A stretch of 64,000 nucleotides of DNA from G963676655 sp963676655 (GCA_963676655.2 CAXXKX010000003.1:1054001-1118000); one strand, 5' to 3'. Numbered from the stretch's first letter, positions 24,631 to 33,461 are shown. The notes: generated by a model from the sequence alone, not told the origin. Translations and numbers: made by a program.

Positions 24631-26667
24631 ATGTCGAATCGAGAAAATATTTTATTTGCAATGCTGATAGTCTTTCTGGCCGGAACCGGAGCCATGACCG
24701 CGAAACATGACTCCATCTTCGGCGCCGCCGCGATGATTATTATCATCGCGGCAATCTGTTATATATTTTACAAGGATCCCAGGAAGAATCTCCCGCTCCG
24801 TGCCCAGTCATTTCGCAGCAAATTGCCTTTTGAAATTAAATACACCGATGATGACGGCGAAGTCATTGTTGCCGGGGAAACTCCAGGCAAGGTGAAGATT
24901 CCGCCGTGCCGGGGGAGGCGTTTCCTGATTCAAGAGCTGACGGAGGAAAACGTCACACAATACGCGACGGAAATAAATCGCAAAAAGATCAAGCGGATAA
25001 TCGTTCTCAACCCAATCTCAACTGCTGTATTTGAAACCCTTGTTTCCCGCTGCCGGAAATTGATCGTTCTGGATATCATCGTCGATCAAGTTGAAGATTT
25101 TTCACTGTTGTCCAATTTGAAACAGCTTGAGTTTTTGAGTATTGAAAAATGCCATAACATGACTGAATTACCTGATTTGTCAGGCATGAAGAATTTGGAA
25201 CATCTGGAAATCATTGAAAACGACGGCTTGACGGATATTTCAGCGCTCAATGCAAGGCCCGAACTGGAATATCTTTCTCTGATCAAGTGTTCGACTCTCA
25301 AGGATATTTCTGTCCTGACGTATATCAAAGGTTTACGTCACGTTAATCTGGCCGGAGCGTCCAGCCTGAACGATCTGAGCGACCTGGCTTTGTCCGGTCT
25401 TTTTTCGCTGGATATCAGCGAATGCAATGAATTGACCGACATTACCCCGCTTGGAACAATGCAGGAACTACGGGAACTGACAATGAACGGCTGGGAGCAT
25501 TTTGACAAAATTACCGCCCTGCCTGATCTGCCAGTTCTGTATAACCTGGTATGCAACGGTTCGTCCGGCATAAAAGATCTTGCCTGGCTGGAGCATCAAT
25601 CCCAGTTACAGCATTTGAGTCTGCTGGGATGTGAAAATCTCACCGATATATCCGGGCTGGAAAATACGCCGGAGTTGCGAGTCCTGCAGTTTTATGCTGA
25701 AAATATTCAGGATGAAGATTTTGCGGCAATTACCCCACTTGAAGATCTGGTGTATCTGGAACTTGAAAAATGTAAACATCTGGCTACAGCCGAACATTTC
25801 AATGCACTGAAAAAACTGAATTACCTGGAAATGGACCAATGTGAAAATCTCACCGATATTTCAGCCTTGAGCAATCTGAAATGCCTGAACCAGTTGATTA
25901 TTCCCGGCTGCAAAAAGCTGCAGGATATTTCAGCTTTGGCTGATACGCCGGACCTGTTCGGCATCAATATGACTGAAGGCGAAGAGATTTCCGACCTTTC
26001 CCCATTAGCAAAGCGCTACAATATAAAATACCTGAATTTATCCGGTTGCAAGAAAATCAGCGATATTACCCCGCTGGAAAAACTGGCATCACTGGTTTTT
26101 CTGGACCTGAGCTGTTGCAACCTGATCACCGATTTGAGTCCTTTGTCCGGGTTGAAATCACTGGGACAACTGGAAATGATGGACTGGGAAAATTTTCCCG
26201 AGGAGCCAATACCGGAATTGCCCGCGCTGCATTCGCTTGACATCAGCGGCGGCAAAATGAAAAACCTGGAAATGGTGGTCAATCAATGGTTCCTGCAGAA
26301 TCTGAATGCTTCGAACTGTAATAATCTAACCGATCTTTCCGCATTGGAAAAGCTGACGTTCCTGAACGCGTTAAAACTTGAATCGTGTGAAAAGCTGGCA
26401 AACATCTCACCGCTTGAAAAGCTTGAACATTTGAGCTATCTGGATCTCAAGGATTGCGATAATGTCTTTTACATCCTGCCGTTGATGAAAATACGCAATC
26501 TTCAGGTTGTCTATCTGAGCAGTGAAAAAAAATACCATTTTTCCGATATTGAAAAGATTTGCCAAAGCCTGCCGTTATGCAAGGTATTTGTCCAGACTCA
26601 AACCCCGTCCGAAGAGGATGAAAAGGATCAGGACAAAACCAAAAATCAGGCCAACGCGGCGACCTGA
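24631..26667 (+). CDS. Membrane-anchored leucine-rich-repeat protein
   Basis: 678 aa. Two N-terminal membrane helices (about residues 8-25 and 29-48) precede a solenoid of about twenty 20-24-residue leucine-rich repeats (about residues 150-640), with units such as LTDISALSNLKCLNQLIIPGC and ITPLEKLASLVFLDLSCC. The repeat pattern NLTDISxLxxLxxLxxLxLxxC resembles the internalin/bacterial LRR class. The C-terminus is a short, charged tail. With two adjacent helices and a soluble C-terminal part the solenoid probably faces the cytoplasm, but the topology is uncertain. No partner gene is evident; it is convergent with nnr (22-bp overlap). Confidence 0.85.
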   Translation: MSNRENILFAMLIVFLAGTGAMTAKHDSIFGAAAMIIIIAAICYIFYKDPRKNLPLRAQSFRSKLPFEIKYTDDDGEVIVAGETPGKVKIPPCRGRRFLIQELTEENVTQYATEINRKKIKRIIVLNPISTAVFETLVSRCRKLIVLDIIVDQVEDFSLLSNLKQLEFLSIEKCHNMTELPDLSGMKNLEHLEIIENDGLTDISALNARPELEYLSLIKCSTLKDISVLTYIKGLRHVNLAGASSLNDLSDLALSGLFSLDISECNELTDITPLGTMQELRELTMNGWEHFDKITALPDLPVLYNLVCNGSSGIKDLAWLEHQSQLQHLSLLGCENLTDISGLENTPELRVLQFYAENIQDEDFAAITPLEDLVYLELEKCKHLATAEHFNALKKLNYLEMDQCENLTDISALSNLKCLNQLIIPGCKKLQDISALADTPDLFGINMTEGEEISDLSPLAKRYNIKYLNLSGCKKISDITPLEKLASLVFLDLSCCNLITDLSPLSGLKSLGQLEMMDWENFPEEPIPELPALHSLDISGGKMKNLEMVVNQWFLQNLNASNCNNLTDLSALEKLTFLNALKLESCEKLANISPLEKLEHLSYLDLKDCDNVFYILPLMKIRNLQVVYLSSEKKYHFSDIEKICQSLPLCKVFVQTQTPSEEDEKDQDKTKNQANAAT

Positions 26668-28184
26668 CGCATCGCTTTCGGGATCAATAGCGGCAAGTCG
26701 TCCGCGATAGCCCCGCGCTCACCGTTTGGATTAAGTTCCCCGGCCAGACCATGAATGAAGACCGCCGCGCAAACCGCCCTGAAAATATCTTTCCGGCCTT
26801 GAGGAGACGCAATAAACGCTCCGATCAAACCGGCCAGACAATCCCCGCTGCCGGCCCCGGACAACGCCGGAGAACCACTGCTGTTCATGACCAGCCTGCC
26901 GTCGGGCGAGGCAATAATCGTATTGCGTCCTTTCAGGACAATTGTCGCGCCGGATACTTTAGCCAGCTCCGCCGCCTGATTTTCCGGACTTTCCCGGCGC
27001 ATATATTCCAGGTCAAAACCGTTAAGCAGCATATTCATTTCGCCGGGATGCGGCGTCAAAATAGCGTTCCTGCTGTTTACCAGAAGTGAAAAATCATTGG
27101 CTATCAAAGCCAGGGCGTCAGCATCATAAACCACAATTTTGCCGGTATTCCCGCAGGCTATGACAAAGTCGGCACAGGCCCCGTTACGTCCCATGCCCGG
27201 ACCGCAGACCATAGCATCAATTGAGTTTGCTAAAGAAGTCAACTCATGAATTGCCCGGTGATCGAGATATGGAACATTCAGATGTTTCGAGATCAACGCC
27301 AATGGCCCGTCCGGCAAGCGGCCGCCCCCGGCAGACAATAGATAGACCATTCCCGCGCCGCTGCGCAATGCGGATTCCGCCGCCAGCAGCGGCGCGCCGC
27401 GATACTCGACCGAGCCACCGCAGATCAATACCCGACCGACAATATTTTTATAGCTGCGCATCGGCAAGCGACCGAGAAAACTCCTGACATCCTCAGCAAA
27501 GATCATTTCAAGTTGCGATTCCGTTTCGGCAATATACGATTGCGGGATCCCGATTTCAACCATACGCAGTTGGCCGCAATAATCCGGCCCCCGGTCTTTG
27601 ACCAGACCATATTTGGGCAGCCCGATCGTCACCGTCAGATCCGCCATGACGCAATCCGTCTCAAAAGAACCGCTGTCTCCGTTCATGCCGGAGGGCATAT
27701 CAACCGCAACCGTCGGCAGTTGAACTGCATTGACCGTCGCGATCCATTGAGCGTAAGGCGCACGCAAGGGGCCTGAAATTCCGGTTCCGAGCAGACCGTC
27801 GACAATAATATCACCAGCCTGAAAATCATCCCCGGACAATTGCTCTTTGATAATCACCGGAACATCATCCGGGAGCAGTCCGGCGTGGTGGCGCGCGTCC
27901 GTCGGCAGCGCCTCAACCGGGCAGACAGCATAAATTATCACGTCAAAATCCGTGTTGTCGTATATGTAGCGTGCAATGACATAAGCGTCTCCGCCGTTAT
28001 TGCCTTTTCCGGCCAGACAGACAAAGCGTTTAACATGGCGCGGAGCCAGATTGGCGCACCATTCCAGCATGATTTCCGCCACCCGGTTTCCGGCGCGCTC
28101 CATCAACACGCATCCCGGTGTACCGAATTCTTCAATCGTTCTACGATCCAGTTCGCGCATCTGCTGAACACTTATACTTTTCAT
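26646..28184 (-). CDS. nnr: Bifunctional NAD(P)H-hydrate epimerase / ADP-dependent dehydratase
   Basis: 512 aa, the usual size of the fused enzyme. The N-terminal YjeF_N epimerase domain (about 1-215) has MRELDRRTIEEFGTPGCVLM, FVCLAGKGNNGGDAYVIARY and VDMPSGMNGDSG. The C-terminal ribokinase-like dehydratase domain (about 225-510) has ILTPHPGEMNMLL, VLKGRNTII and the catalytic NSSGSPALSGAGSGDCLAGL segment with the general-base Asp. It repairs NADHX and NADPHX, the damaged hydrated forms of NAD(P)H. The ATG at 28184 is the natural start. Convergent with the LRR gene; a degenerate gene remnant lies immediately upstream. Confidence 0.95.
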   Translation of the reverse strand: MKSISVQQMRELDRRTIEEFGTPGCVLMERAGNRVAEIMLEWCANLAPRHVKRFVCLAGKGNNGGDAYVIARYIYDNTDFDVIIYAVCPVEALPTDARHHAGLLPDDVPVIIKEQLSGDDFQAGDIIVDGLLGTGISGPLRAPYAQWIATVNAVQLPTVAVDMPSGMNGDSGSFETDCVMADLTVTIGLPKYGLVKDRGPDYCGQLRMVEIGIPQSYIAETESQLEMIFAEDVRSFLGRLPMRSYKNIVGRVLICGGSVEYRGAPLLAAESALRSGAGMVYLLSAGGGRLPDGPLALISKHLNVPYLDHRAIHELTSLANSIDAMVCGPGMGRNGACADFVIACGNTGKIVVYDADALALIANDFSLLVNSRNAILTPHPGEMNMLLNGFDLEYMRRESPENQAAELAKVSGATIVLKGRNTIIASPDGRLVMNSSGSPALSGAGSGDCLAGLIGAFIASPQGRKDIFRAVCAAVFIHGLAGELNPNGERGAIADDLPLLIPKAMRQVAALA

Positions 28185-28186
28185 TT

Positions 28187-28390
28187 ATCCCGCTCCATTC
28201 TTTTACCGGGAATCTCTCCGGGCGACATCCAGTTGACTATGCCTTCCGGTTCAAAACTGAAATAATCGGCAACAATAATTTTCGTAATCTGAACAACAAC
28301 GTTATGTATTATAATGTCCTGAATACCTTTTTTCAATTCGAAAATCTGGTTTCCGGCAACGGAATTGTCAATTGATATGCGGTCATGCAA
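28187..28390 (-). pseudogene. Degenerate copy of the 3' end of the propeller/FnIII gene at 33462-36593
   Basis: Reading on the minus strand gives NQIFELKKGIQDIII and FEPEGIVNWMSPGEI, the same words as the last ~65 residues of the 1043-aa protein (NQIFELKKGIQDIIIRDVV; FEPEGIVNWMSPGEILGK). Nucleotide similarity continues past the stop codon (TTATCCCGC.CCATTC) and includes small deletions relative to the intact gene. It has no upstream coding part or promoter and lies between nnr and the repeat region, so it is a decayed duplication or recombination remnant. Confidence 0.82.
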
Positions 28391-29260
28391 ATTTTTATTT
28401 GGTTCAGTCTATGCTGGTTTAGGTTAATTGATAATATATCGCACCCGACGCTATGAAAAATTTGCATACAGCGTGGCATATACCCAGCCTGGGGTGATAA
28501 TGGGAGTCGGGCTTTTTCACGCCCCCCCCCCTGCCGACCGGCGAATCAGCGCTGAAAGCGCGGCATATAAAAAATGGGAGCGCGTGGCTCCGACCGCGCA
28601 GAAAAAGCTGACGCTTTGAAAAACAGAATCTTGCCAGGTAGCGATTATTTACCTTCAACTTTCAACTTTCAACCTTCAACTCACATTTGGGAGTGCGTGG
28701 CTCCAGCCGCGCAAAAAAGCGCATTAAAAAATTAAGCGCTGAAAGCACGACATATCCCAATAGTGGGAGCCGGGCTTTTACGGGGGTGCATACCCCTGCC
28801 AACCGGCGAATCAGCGCTGAAAGCGCGGCATATACCCAGCCTGGGGTGATTGAGCAACGCGAATGAACCCCAGGTATAGTCAAAAATAAATAAAAGCCCT
28901 GTAAGGGCGGCATATAAGTCTGGCGCGTTGCCAGTTCTGCCCAGAGTGCTGGACAATACATATCAATCAGGCTGGAAGTATTGAAATTGTTTATTGGAAG
29001 CGCCGCAGACCACTGCGGCATTTCGCGAAAGACCGGCAAATAATAAAAGATATATGAGCTGATTTCAAAATAAACGTTATCCCCAACCGGGGAATAAAAT
29101 ATGCCTTAATAAGCCTTCATGCCGCAGTGGCCTGCGGCGCTCCGAAAGAATACTTTTGCCGCAGTAGCCTGCGGCGCTCCGAAAGAATACATTTCCCGCA
29201 GTAGCCTGCGGCGCTCCGAATGGAATCTTTCCCACAAAATTTGCACTCTCAATATTGCGG
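28391..29260. repeat. Mosaic non-coding repeat region
   Basis: About 870 bp without a credible gene. The segment GCGCTGAAAGCGCGGCATATA occurs at 28548 and 28813 with a shorter version at 28734; CCCAGCCTGGGGTGA occurs at 28482 and 28837; GGGAGC..G.GGCT words recur. Further blocks include AAGCCCTGTAAGGGCGGCATA. An imperfect inverted pair (GGAAGCGCCGCAGACCACTGCGGCAT at 28997 versus ATGCCGCAGTGGCCTGCGGCGCTCC at 29119) lies at the right side. This patchwork of short palindromic words looks like interspersed bacterial repeats accumulated in a permissive site. The open frames seen here (for example 28662-29039) are repeats read as protein and are not genes. Confidence 0.6.
29123..29233. repeat. Three-copy 37-bp tandem repeat
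   Basis: Copies begin at 29123, 29160 and 29197 with CGCAGTRGCCTGCGGCGCTC and continue CGAAAGAATAC; the third copy diverges at its end. The exact period is 37 bp without unique spacers. Each copy contains CGCAG...CTGCG, so each unit can form a small hairpin. Confidence 0.8.
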
Positions 29261-29391
29261 AGTATATTTAAATTGAGATGACACTGGAAAATACTTAAAT
29301 CAAATTTTTTGCGTCAAAAAATCAATCGAATGGGTGTTTTGGGGTGGTTTTTTAAGTTTAAAAAACGGTCAAATATGGGGTCATCCCCCTT
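29261..29391. repeat. Direct repeat, copy 1 (left border of small-gene island)
   Basis: Starts AGTATATTTAAATTGAGATG and includes GACACTGGAAAAT.CTTAAAT, a TTTTTTGCGTCAAAAAA inverted motif, and ends GGTCAAATATGGGGTCA. Copy 2 at 31178-31309 matches closely over the whole length. It is non-coding. The GGGGTCA end resembles the ends of interspersed repeats associated with REP-type (Y1) transposases, but no transposase is in the window. Confidence 0.75.
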
Positions 29392-29479
29392 CTCCTTTGC
29401 TGTTCTTTTAGTGATCCATTTGATTTTAACGTATTTATTGGCACATTAAATACAAGAGTAAAAAATATTGGAGCTTGGT

Positions 29480-29809
29480 GTGAATGACAATATAAAAAAA
29501 TCAAGATCGCATTTTTATTCACTCTTATTTGCAATAACGGCATATGTCCCCTTGTTGGTTATCATGCCGATTGTAATATTATATGATGCATCAGCACCAG
29601 CTGAGCTTGCTTTTGGTTGGGCTTTTTGGTGGTCAATACCGGCTTTTATACTTGGAAGACGTAAAGCAGTTAGAAAGAGATGGAGCGCGAGGATTGGTGT
29701 CTTGCTTGCCAGTTTACCCATTTTATATTTTATTGGGTTCATTTTGACAGCAATATTTTTATGGATGTTAATAGCTCTAAACACAATACTAAACGCAATA
29801 TTTACTTGA
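29480..29809 (+). CDS. Small membrane protein, unknown
   Basis: 109 aa from the GTG at 29480, chosen because GGAG at 29470-29473 lies 6 nt upstream; the open frame extends to a TTG at 29468. About three to four membrane helices: YSLLFAITAYVPLLVIMPIV, LAFGWAFWWSIPAFILG and two C-terminal helices. Short basic stretch RRKAVRKRW between helices 2 and 3. Unrecognised. First of a run of small AT-rich orphan genes. Confidence 0.5.
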   Translation: MNDNIKKSRSHFYSLLFAITAYVPLLVIMPIVILYDASAPAELAFGWAFWWSIPAFILGRRKAVRKRWSARIGVLLASLPILYFIGFILTAIFLWMLIALNTILNAIFT

Positions 29810-29906
29810 TTAGGTTAAAGGAAGATGTAGAGAAGATGTAGGGTCAAAGGTTTGCCCCCCCAAGGGTTTCCCTAGTAGAGAGAGTTTTTAAAAAGGAGAA
29901 TAAATA

Positions 29907-30368
29907 ATGCCTTTTTTAACGCTGAAAAAAATAAAATATTACCTTAGAAAGTTTATTTGGGTATTTTTTATTACTCTTCTCTTATGTATAAGTGGGATTT
30001 TTCAGAGATTCGGAAGTTTGAATTGGAATGAATCTCGGCAAAATGATATAAAAAATATGAGTCTTGTTAAAGAGGCAACAATGATGATATATATTAATAA
30101 AAATAAATCAGGAATATTTCCAAACAATGAGACGTTACATAGGAATTTATCTAAAAACGGTAAATCTCTTCATGAGCTTTATTACTCACCAAAAGGTATG
30201 CTAGACTCCAAAGGTATTGCCTGGCAAATTGTATTAAAAGATCAATTGGATGAAAACAAGTTTTTTGTAGGTAGAGTTTATCGTCGTTCAACTCAGATTG
30301 AGTGTAGGATAATAAAGAATGATCAGGTAATTAAAAATCATATTACAAAGGAAAAGAGCATTCTATGA
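29907..30368 (+). CDS. Single-pass membrane protein, unknown
   Basis: 153 aa. An N-terminal basic segment and one membrane helix (about residues 15-35, WVFFITLLLCISGI) are followed by an extracytoplasmic domain of ~115 residues. The strong AAAAAGGAGAATAAATA before the ATG supports translation. It somewhat resembles the N-methyl/pseudopilin-like layout (one helix, then a small globular domain with a YYSPKGMLDSKGIAW segment), but the FTLIEL motif is absent. No family recognised. Confidence 0.5.
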   Translation: MPFLTLKKIKYYLRKFIWVFFITLLLCISGIFQRFGSLNWNESRQNDIKNMSLVKEATMMIYINKNKSGIFPNNETLHRNLSKNGKSLHELYYSPKGMLDSKGIAWQIVLKDQLDENKFFVGRVYRRSTQIECRIIKNDQVIKNHITKEKSIL

Positions 30369-30541
30369 TGTATGGGCAAGGATATTAACGAAATTGAAAA
30401 GTCGATAGCGGGGGGGGGTGACCCGGAGTTTCACGGAGTTTCTTCTACTTTATATTGGTATTTTTTCGTTATTGCGGGCAACCCGTCATATTCTCCTCCA
30501 AGTGGCAATTATAAATAATAATGCAAGAAAGGTGTTCATTG

Positions 30542-30988
30542 ATGAAAGCAGGTATTATTGCAATTTGGTCTTGTTTTCTTTTATCATTCAATATACATGG
30601 GATGTCTATTGATGAAGGTATTCGTTTCGTTCCGGAAGAGCACTGGTGTTATAAGAGCTCAAGTATATTTGTTAAAGGGCCTGCGGGCATAGGCTATTAT
30701 TGTCTTTATCCTATTGGATGTGCAATCACTATTCCTGTCGTGATTGTAGGTAGAGGTTTTAGGAAACCATTGTTTTCATTATTCGAATGTTGTATGGTTT
30801 CCCATTTGACCTTTGCACATGTGGGTTACTTAACTGTTGGATTGCCTTTTTACATTGTTGAAAAAGTATTTTGGGATGGATCATGTTATCTTTATTCATC
30901 AATATTTGGCAACGATAAAAAGCTTGAGAACAAGAATGGAGTTATGAAATCTAAAAATAAACCTGATTGTCATAAAAAGAAAGATTGA
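30542..30988 (+). CDS. Small secreted or membrane protein, unknown
   Basis: 148 aa. The start is taken as the ATG at 30542 since GAAAGGTG lies 8 nt upstream; an ATG at 30521 is in the same frame. Residues 1-20 (MKAGIIAIWSCFLLSFNIHG) look like a signal peptide, and a hydrophobic segment (YCLYPIGCAITIPVVIVG) follows at about 50-70, with another near 85-110. The C-terminus is Lys-rich. Unrecognised. AT-rich like its neighbours. Confidence 0.45.
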   Translation: MKAGIIAIWSCFLLSFNIHGMSIDEGIRFVPEEHWCYKSSSIFVKGPAGIGYYCLYPIGCAITIPVVIVGRGFRKPLFSLFECCMVSHLTFAHVGYLTVGLPFYIVEKVFWDGSCYLYSSIFGNDKKLENKNGVMKSKNKPDCHKKKD

Positions 30989-31177
30989 GAGTCTCCGGGG
31001 TCACTCCTCGCCATTCGGGTCTGACACTGATTTACTATTAAATTTGAACTTAAATTGGTTTTATATTTGATTTTTTATGGCCTTAGAACTGTTTTTTAAG
31101 GTTATTTATTGATTTTAAGAAAATTGGGGGCAGTTGCGGGAGTTTTTTTGCGTCATTTGCAATGTCAGTCTATAAGC
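30989..31177. other. Intergenic spacer in small-gene island
   Basis: AT-rich, no gene seen. It carries GGGTCACTCC and GGGTCTGACACTG words close to those at repeat ends elsewhere in the island and runs into copy 2 of the ~130-bp direct repeat. Confidence 0.35.
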
Positions 31178-31309
31178 AGTATATTTAAATTGAGATGACA
31201 CTGGAAAATGCTTAAATCAAATTTTTTGCGTCAAAAAATCAATCTAAGGGGTATTTTGGGGTGATTTTATGATTTTTTTAAGTTCAAAAAAGGGTCAAAT
31301 ATGGGGTCA
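31178..31309. repeat. Direct repeat, copy 2
   Basis: Second copy of the ~130-bp repeat (see 29261-29391), in the same orientation, 1.9 kb apart. The two copies bracket three small genes (29480-30988). Differences are scattered substitutions and a few short indels around the TTTTTAAGTT segment. Confidence 0.75.
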
Positions 31310-31396
31310 GATCTGAATGATTTTATCCTTTGGGGGCTGAATGGCTTACAGACCAGAATGGCTTACTGGATTTGAAATAAAGGAGAAAAAAACGTT

Positions 31397-31861
31397 ATGG
31401 AATACTTTCCTCATTTAAATTTAGGGCAAATGCAAATTTATGTTTCATTAGTTATTTTTGTTGTGCTGTTATTGTTTTTTATATTATTTTCAATATTCAT
31501 GATCAAGAGGAAAAGATTTAACATTTTTTTGGTTTTAGGGCTTGCTATCTTGTTATTTGTCCCAAGCTGTAATCTTTTGGATAAAACTTTGGGTCAAAGA
31601 ATTTTCACCAATATTCATCAAGCGCAAAATCATGACATGCCAGAACCTTCAACTTGCATTGAATATAAGCCTTGTTATTCATATCTCGATGCAAAATATA
31701 AAGTCTCTCCTGATGTCCTGAAAAAATGGGTGGATAAATATAAGCTTAAAGAAGAACCGGAAAACACATTCAAAAGTAAATTTGCTGAAAATGGACAACA
31801 GTTGACTGCAGTATATGACCCCAACGATCAAGTGTTAACAATTAAGTATTTTGCTTTTTAA
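31397..31861 (+). CDS. Membrane protein with two N-terminal helices, unknown
   Basis: 154 aa. Helices at about residues 13-36 and 42-60, then a soluble domain of about 90 residues containing a CIEYKPCYSYLDAKY segment and ending in QVLTIKYFAF. AAGGAG lies 10 nt before the ATG. The second helix ends in FVPSCNLLD, which is lipobox-like but too far from the N-terminus for a lipoprotein signal. Unrecognised. Confidence 0.5.
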   Translation: MEYFPHLNLGQMQIYVSLVIFVVLLLFFILFSIFMIKRKRFNIFLVLGLAILLFVPSCNLLDKTLGQRIFTNIHQAQNHDMPEPSTCIEYKPCYSYLDAKYKVSPDVLKKWVDKYKLKEEPENTFKSKFAENGQQLTAVYDPNDQVLTIKYFAF

Positions 31862-31954
31862 TTTTTACATCTTTTCAAATGATTTTATAATGGGATATTT
31901 GATGAATAATATTATAATAAACGAAAAAAGCTTATAAACCATTAGGGGCGTTTT

Positions 31955-32698
31955 TTGGGAATAGTAATATATATAGCCTTTTTTTTCATGGTGTCGGTTT
32001 ACTTCGAGTATTGGGCCATCAGTGAATCTGCTTCTGGGATACTTTTTACACTTTACGCGCTTTTAATAACTGTTATTTGGCCAAAGGTATTTTCTGTTCT
32101 GTATAAAATCCGGGAAAATGTCGAATACCGCTTTTATTTATGCTTATATGGTGATGGTTTCATTTTCTTTACCGTTGAATATTTTTTATTATCATCTAAC
32201 GATTCAATAAGTAAAGGAGGTCTTTATCCCATTAATTTTATAATAATGATAATTCTTGCTTGTGTCACACTATACCAACAGGTAAAATATCGTAAGGAAT
32301 TGAACTGGGAAAATGATGATGGCTTGATGTTTTCAATGAAAATAAGCACGCATTATAAATTTTTTGCACCAGTTCTAATAATTGTAATCTCATTAGCCAT
32401 TATTTGTGTCTTAAAATCTGTTGAGGCAATATTTTTTTCTTTATTATTGCCTTATGTTTTCTTTCCAAGACTGGGTCTTGTTTTTCAAAAAAGAAAAAGT
32501 AGCAGAAATCGAGAAAGTTTTAAATATGGATTGTACTGCGTGAGCATATATTTGTTTATGATGGTTATATATATGTGTATTCTTTTACTATCAGTAAATA
32601 GCTCTGCCATACTCACGGTGTTTTCAGCATTTTGGTTGTTGGCAGGATTGATGAAAACTGTGATTTTTTTTCCTTTTCAACTACAAAAATCCTATTGA
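31955..32698 (+). CDS. Multi-pass membrane protein, unknown
   Basis: 247 aa, about seven hydrophobic segments, TTG start at 31955 with a poor ribosome-binding site (GGGGCG). Aromatic-rich helices (YIAFFFMVSVYFEYWAI; FFAPVLIIVISLAIICVL). Lys/Arg cluster QKRKSSRNRESFKYG between helices 5 and 6. No family recognised. AT-rich, in line with its neighbours. Confidence 0.45.
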   Translation: MGIVIYIAFFFMVSVYFEYWAISESASGILFTLYALLITVIWPKVFSVLYKIRENVEYRFYLCLYGDGFIFFTVEYFLLSSNDSISKGGLYPINFIIMIILACVTLYQQVKYRKELNWENDDGLMFSMKISTHYKFFAPVLIIVISLAIICVLKSVEAIFFSLLLPYVFFPRLGLVFQKRKSSRNRESFKYGLYCVSIYLFMMVIYMCILLLSVNSSAILTVFSAFWLLAGLMKTVIFFPFQLQKSY

Positions 32699-32752
32699 TC
32701 TGAAAAAAAAAATATTCCTTTGGGGTCTAAAAGCAACAGGGGGCTGACTCGA

Positions 32753-32866
32753 ATGGCAAATTCTAGTCTTTGGATTTACGTAGGTTTATTGCTGATGGTA
32801 TTATTTCTTACTGTTGCAGGATGTAATGATATGAAAAAAAGGAAGTTGATGCCAATGAGTTTATAG
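32753..32866 (+). pseudogene. Short lipoprotein-like ORF, probably frameshifted at an A7 tract
   Basis: The ATG at 32753 opens a signal with lipobox LTVAGC (Cys at residue 24), but the frame stops after 37 codons. One frame over, just after the run of seven A (32833-32839), a reading frame continues as EVDANEFIALYHKDKSPGSS and stays open for about 40 more codons. This suggests a small lipoprotein gene interrupted by a slip in the A tract, either fixed decay or a phase-variable site. Confidence 0.45.
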
Positions 32867-32952
32867 CATTATACCATAAAGATAAGTCACCGGGCTCATC
32901 CATTAAGGTTCCTGTCGTTGGTTTTTCGTTAACGGTAATATACTACAGCCCC

Positions 32953-33390
32953 TTATTCATCTTCACATTTACCTTCTGCAATTGCTGTATCAACTTGATC
33001 ATCCACACACCATAACTCTAAGCCTACATTATCAAAATAATATATAATATTAAGTTTATCATCATTAGGAGAGTCACCATACAATATTAGTTTGTCAATA
33101 GTAGATGGCTCAGAGCCTAATATGGAGATAGCTTGTTTTATGTTCATTCCAATAAAATTGAAGTTTTTGAAAAAAAACTGTTTATCACATTCAATGCTTC
33201 CTATTATACCATCTTCTTCAAATAAATATATCCCTTGAATATCTGTTTCATAAATACCAGAGCCAGTAACAGGGTCATCAAGCGGAGTTATTACTTTTTC
33301 TATATCGTAATTGGCACAAGGAGTATCAAGGAAGAATTTTCCTACTCTCTCCAACGGTACCCACTTATATTCATCTTTATTGGTTTTCAT
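32953..33390 (-). CDS. Hypothetical acidic soluble protein
   Basis: 145 aa, strongly acidic, no signal or membrane segment. It contains a YYFDNVGLELWCVDDQVDTA segment near the C-terminus. GGAGG 7 nt before the ATG supports translation. Small acidic proteins with FD..GL.LW patterns occur among immunity-type and contact-system orphan genes, but no toxin is next to it, so I do not assign that role. Confidence 0.5.
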   Translation of the reverse strand: MKTNKDEYKWVPLERVGKFFLDTPCANYDIEKVITPLDDPVTGSGIYETDIQGIYLFEEDGIIGSIECDKQFFFKNFNFIGMNIKQAISILGSEPSTIDKLILYGDSPNDDKLNIIYYFDNVGLELWCVDDQVDTAIAEGKCEDE

Positions 33391-33461
33391 TTTTTATCCT
33401 CCAAGTCTTACATGGGTCACCTCCGCTATTGACTTTATATAACACGCTTATCCCGCGCCAT

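Noticed and set aside
28662..29039. ORF of 125 codons in the repeat region
   Set aside because: It is a translation of the mosaic repeats; words recur in several frames and there is no ribosome-binding site.
29123..29233. Three evenly spaced repeats considered as a CRISPR array
   Set aside because: The 37-bp units are directly tandem with no unique spacers, and there are no cas genes in the window.
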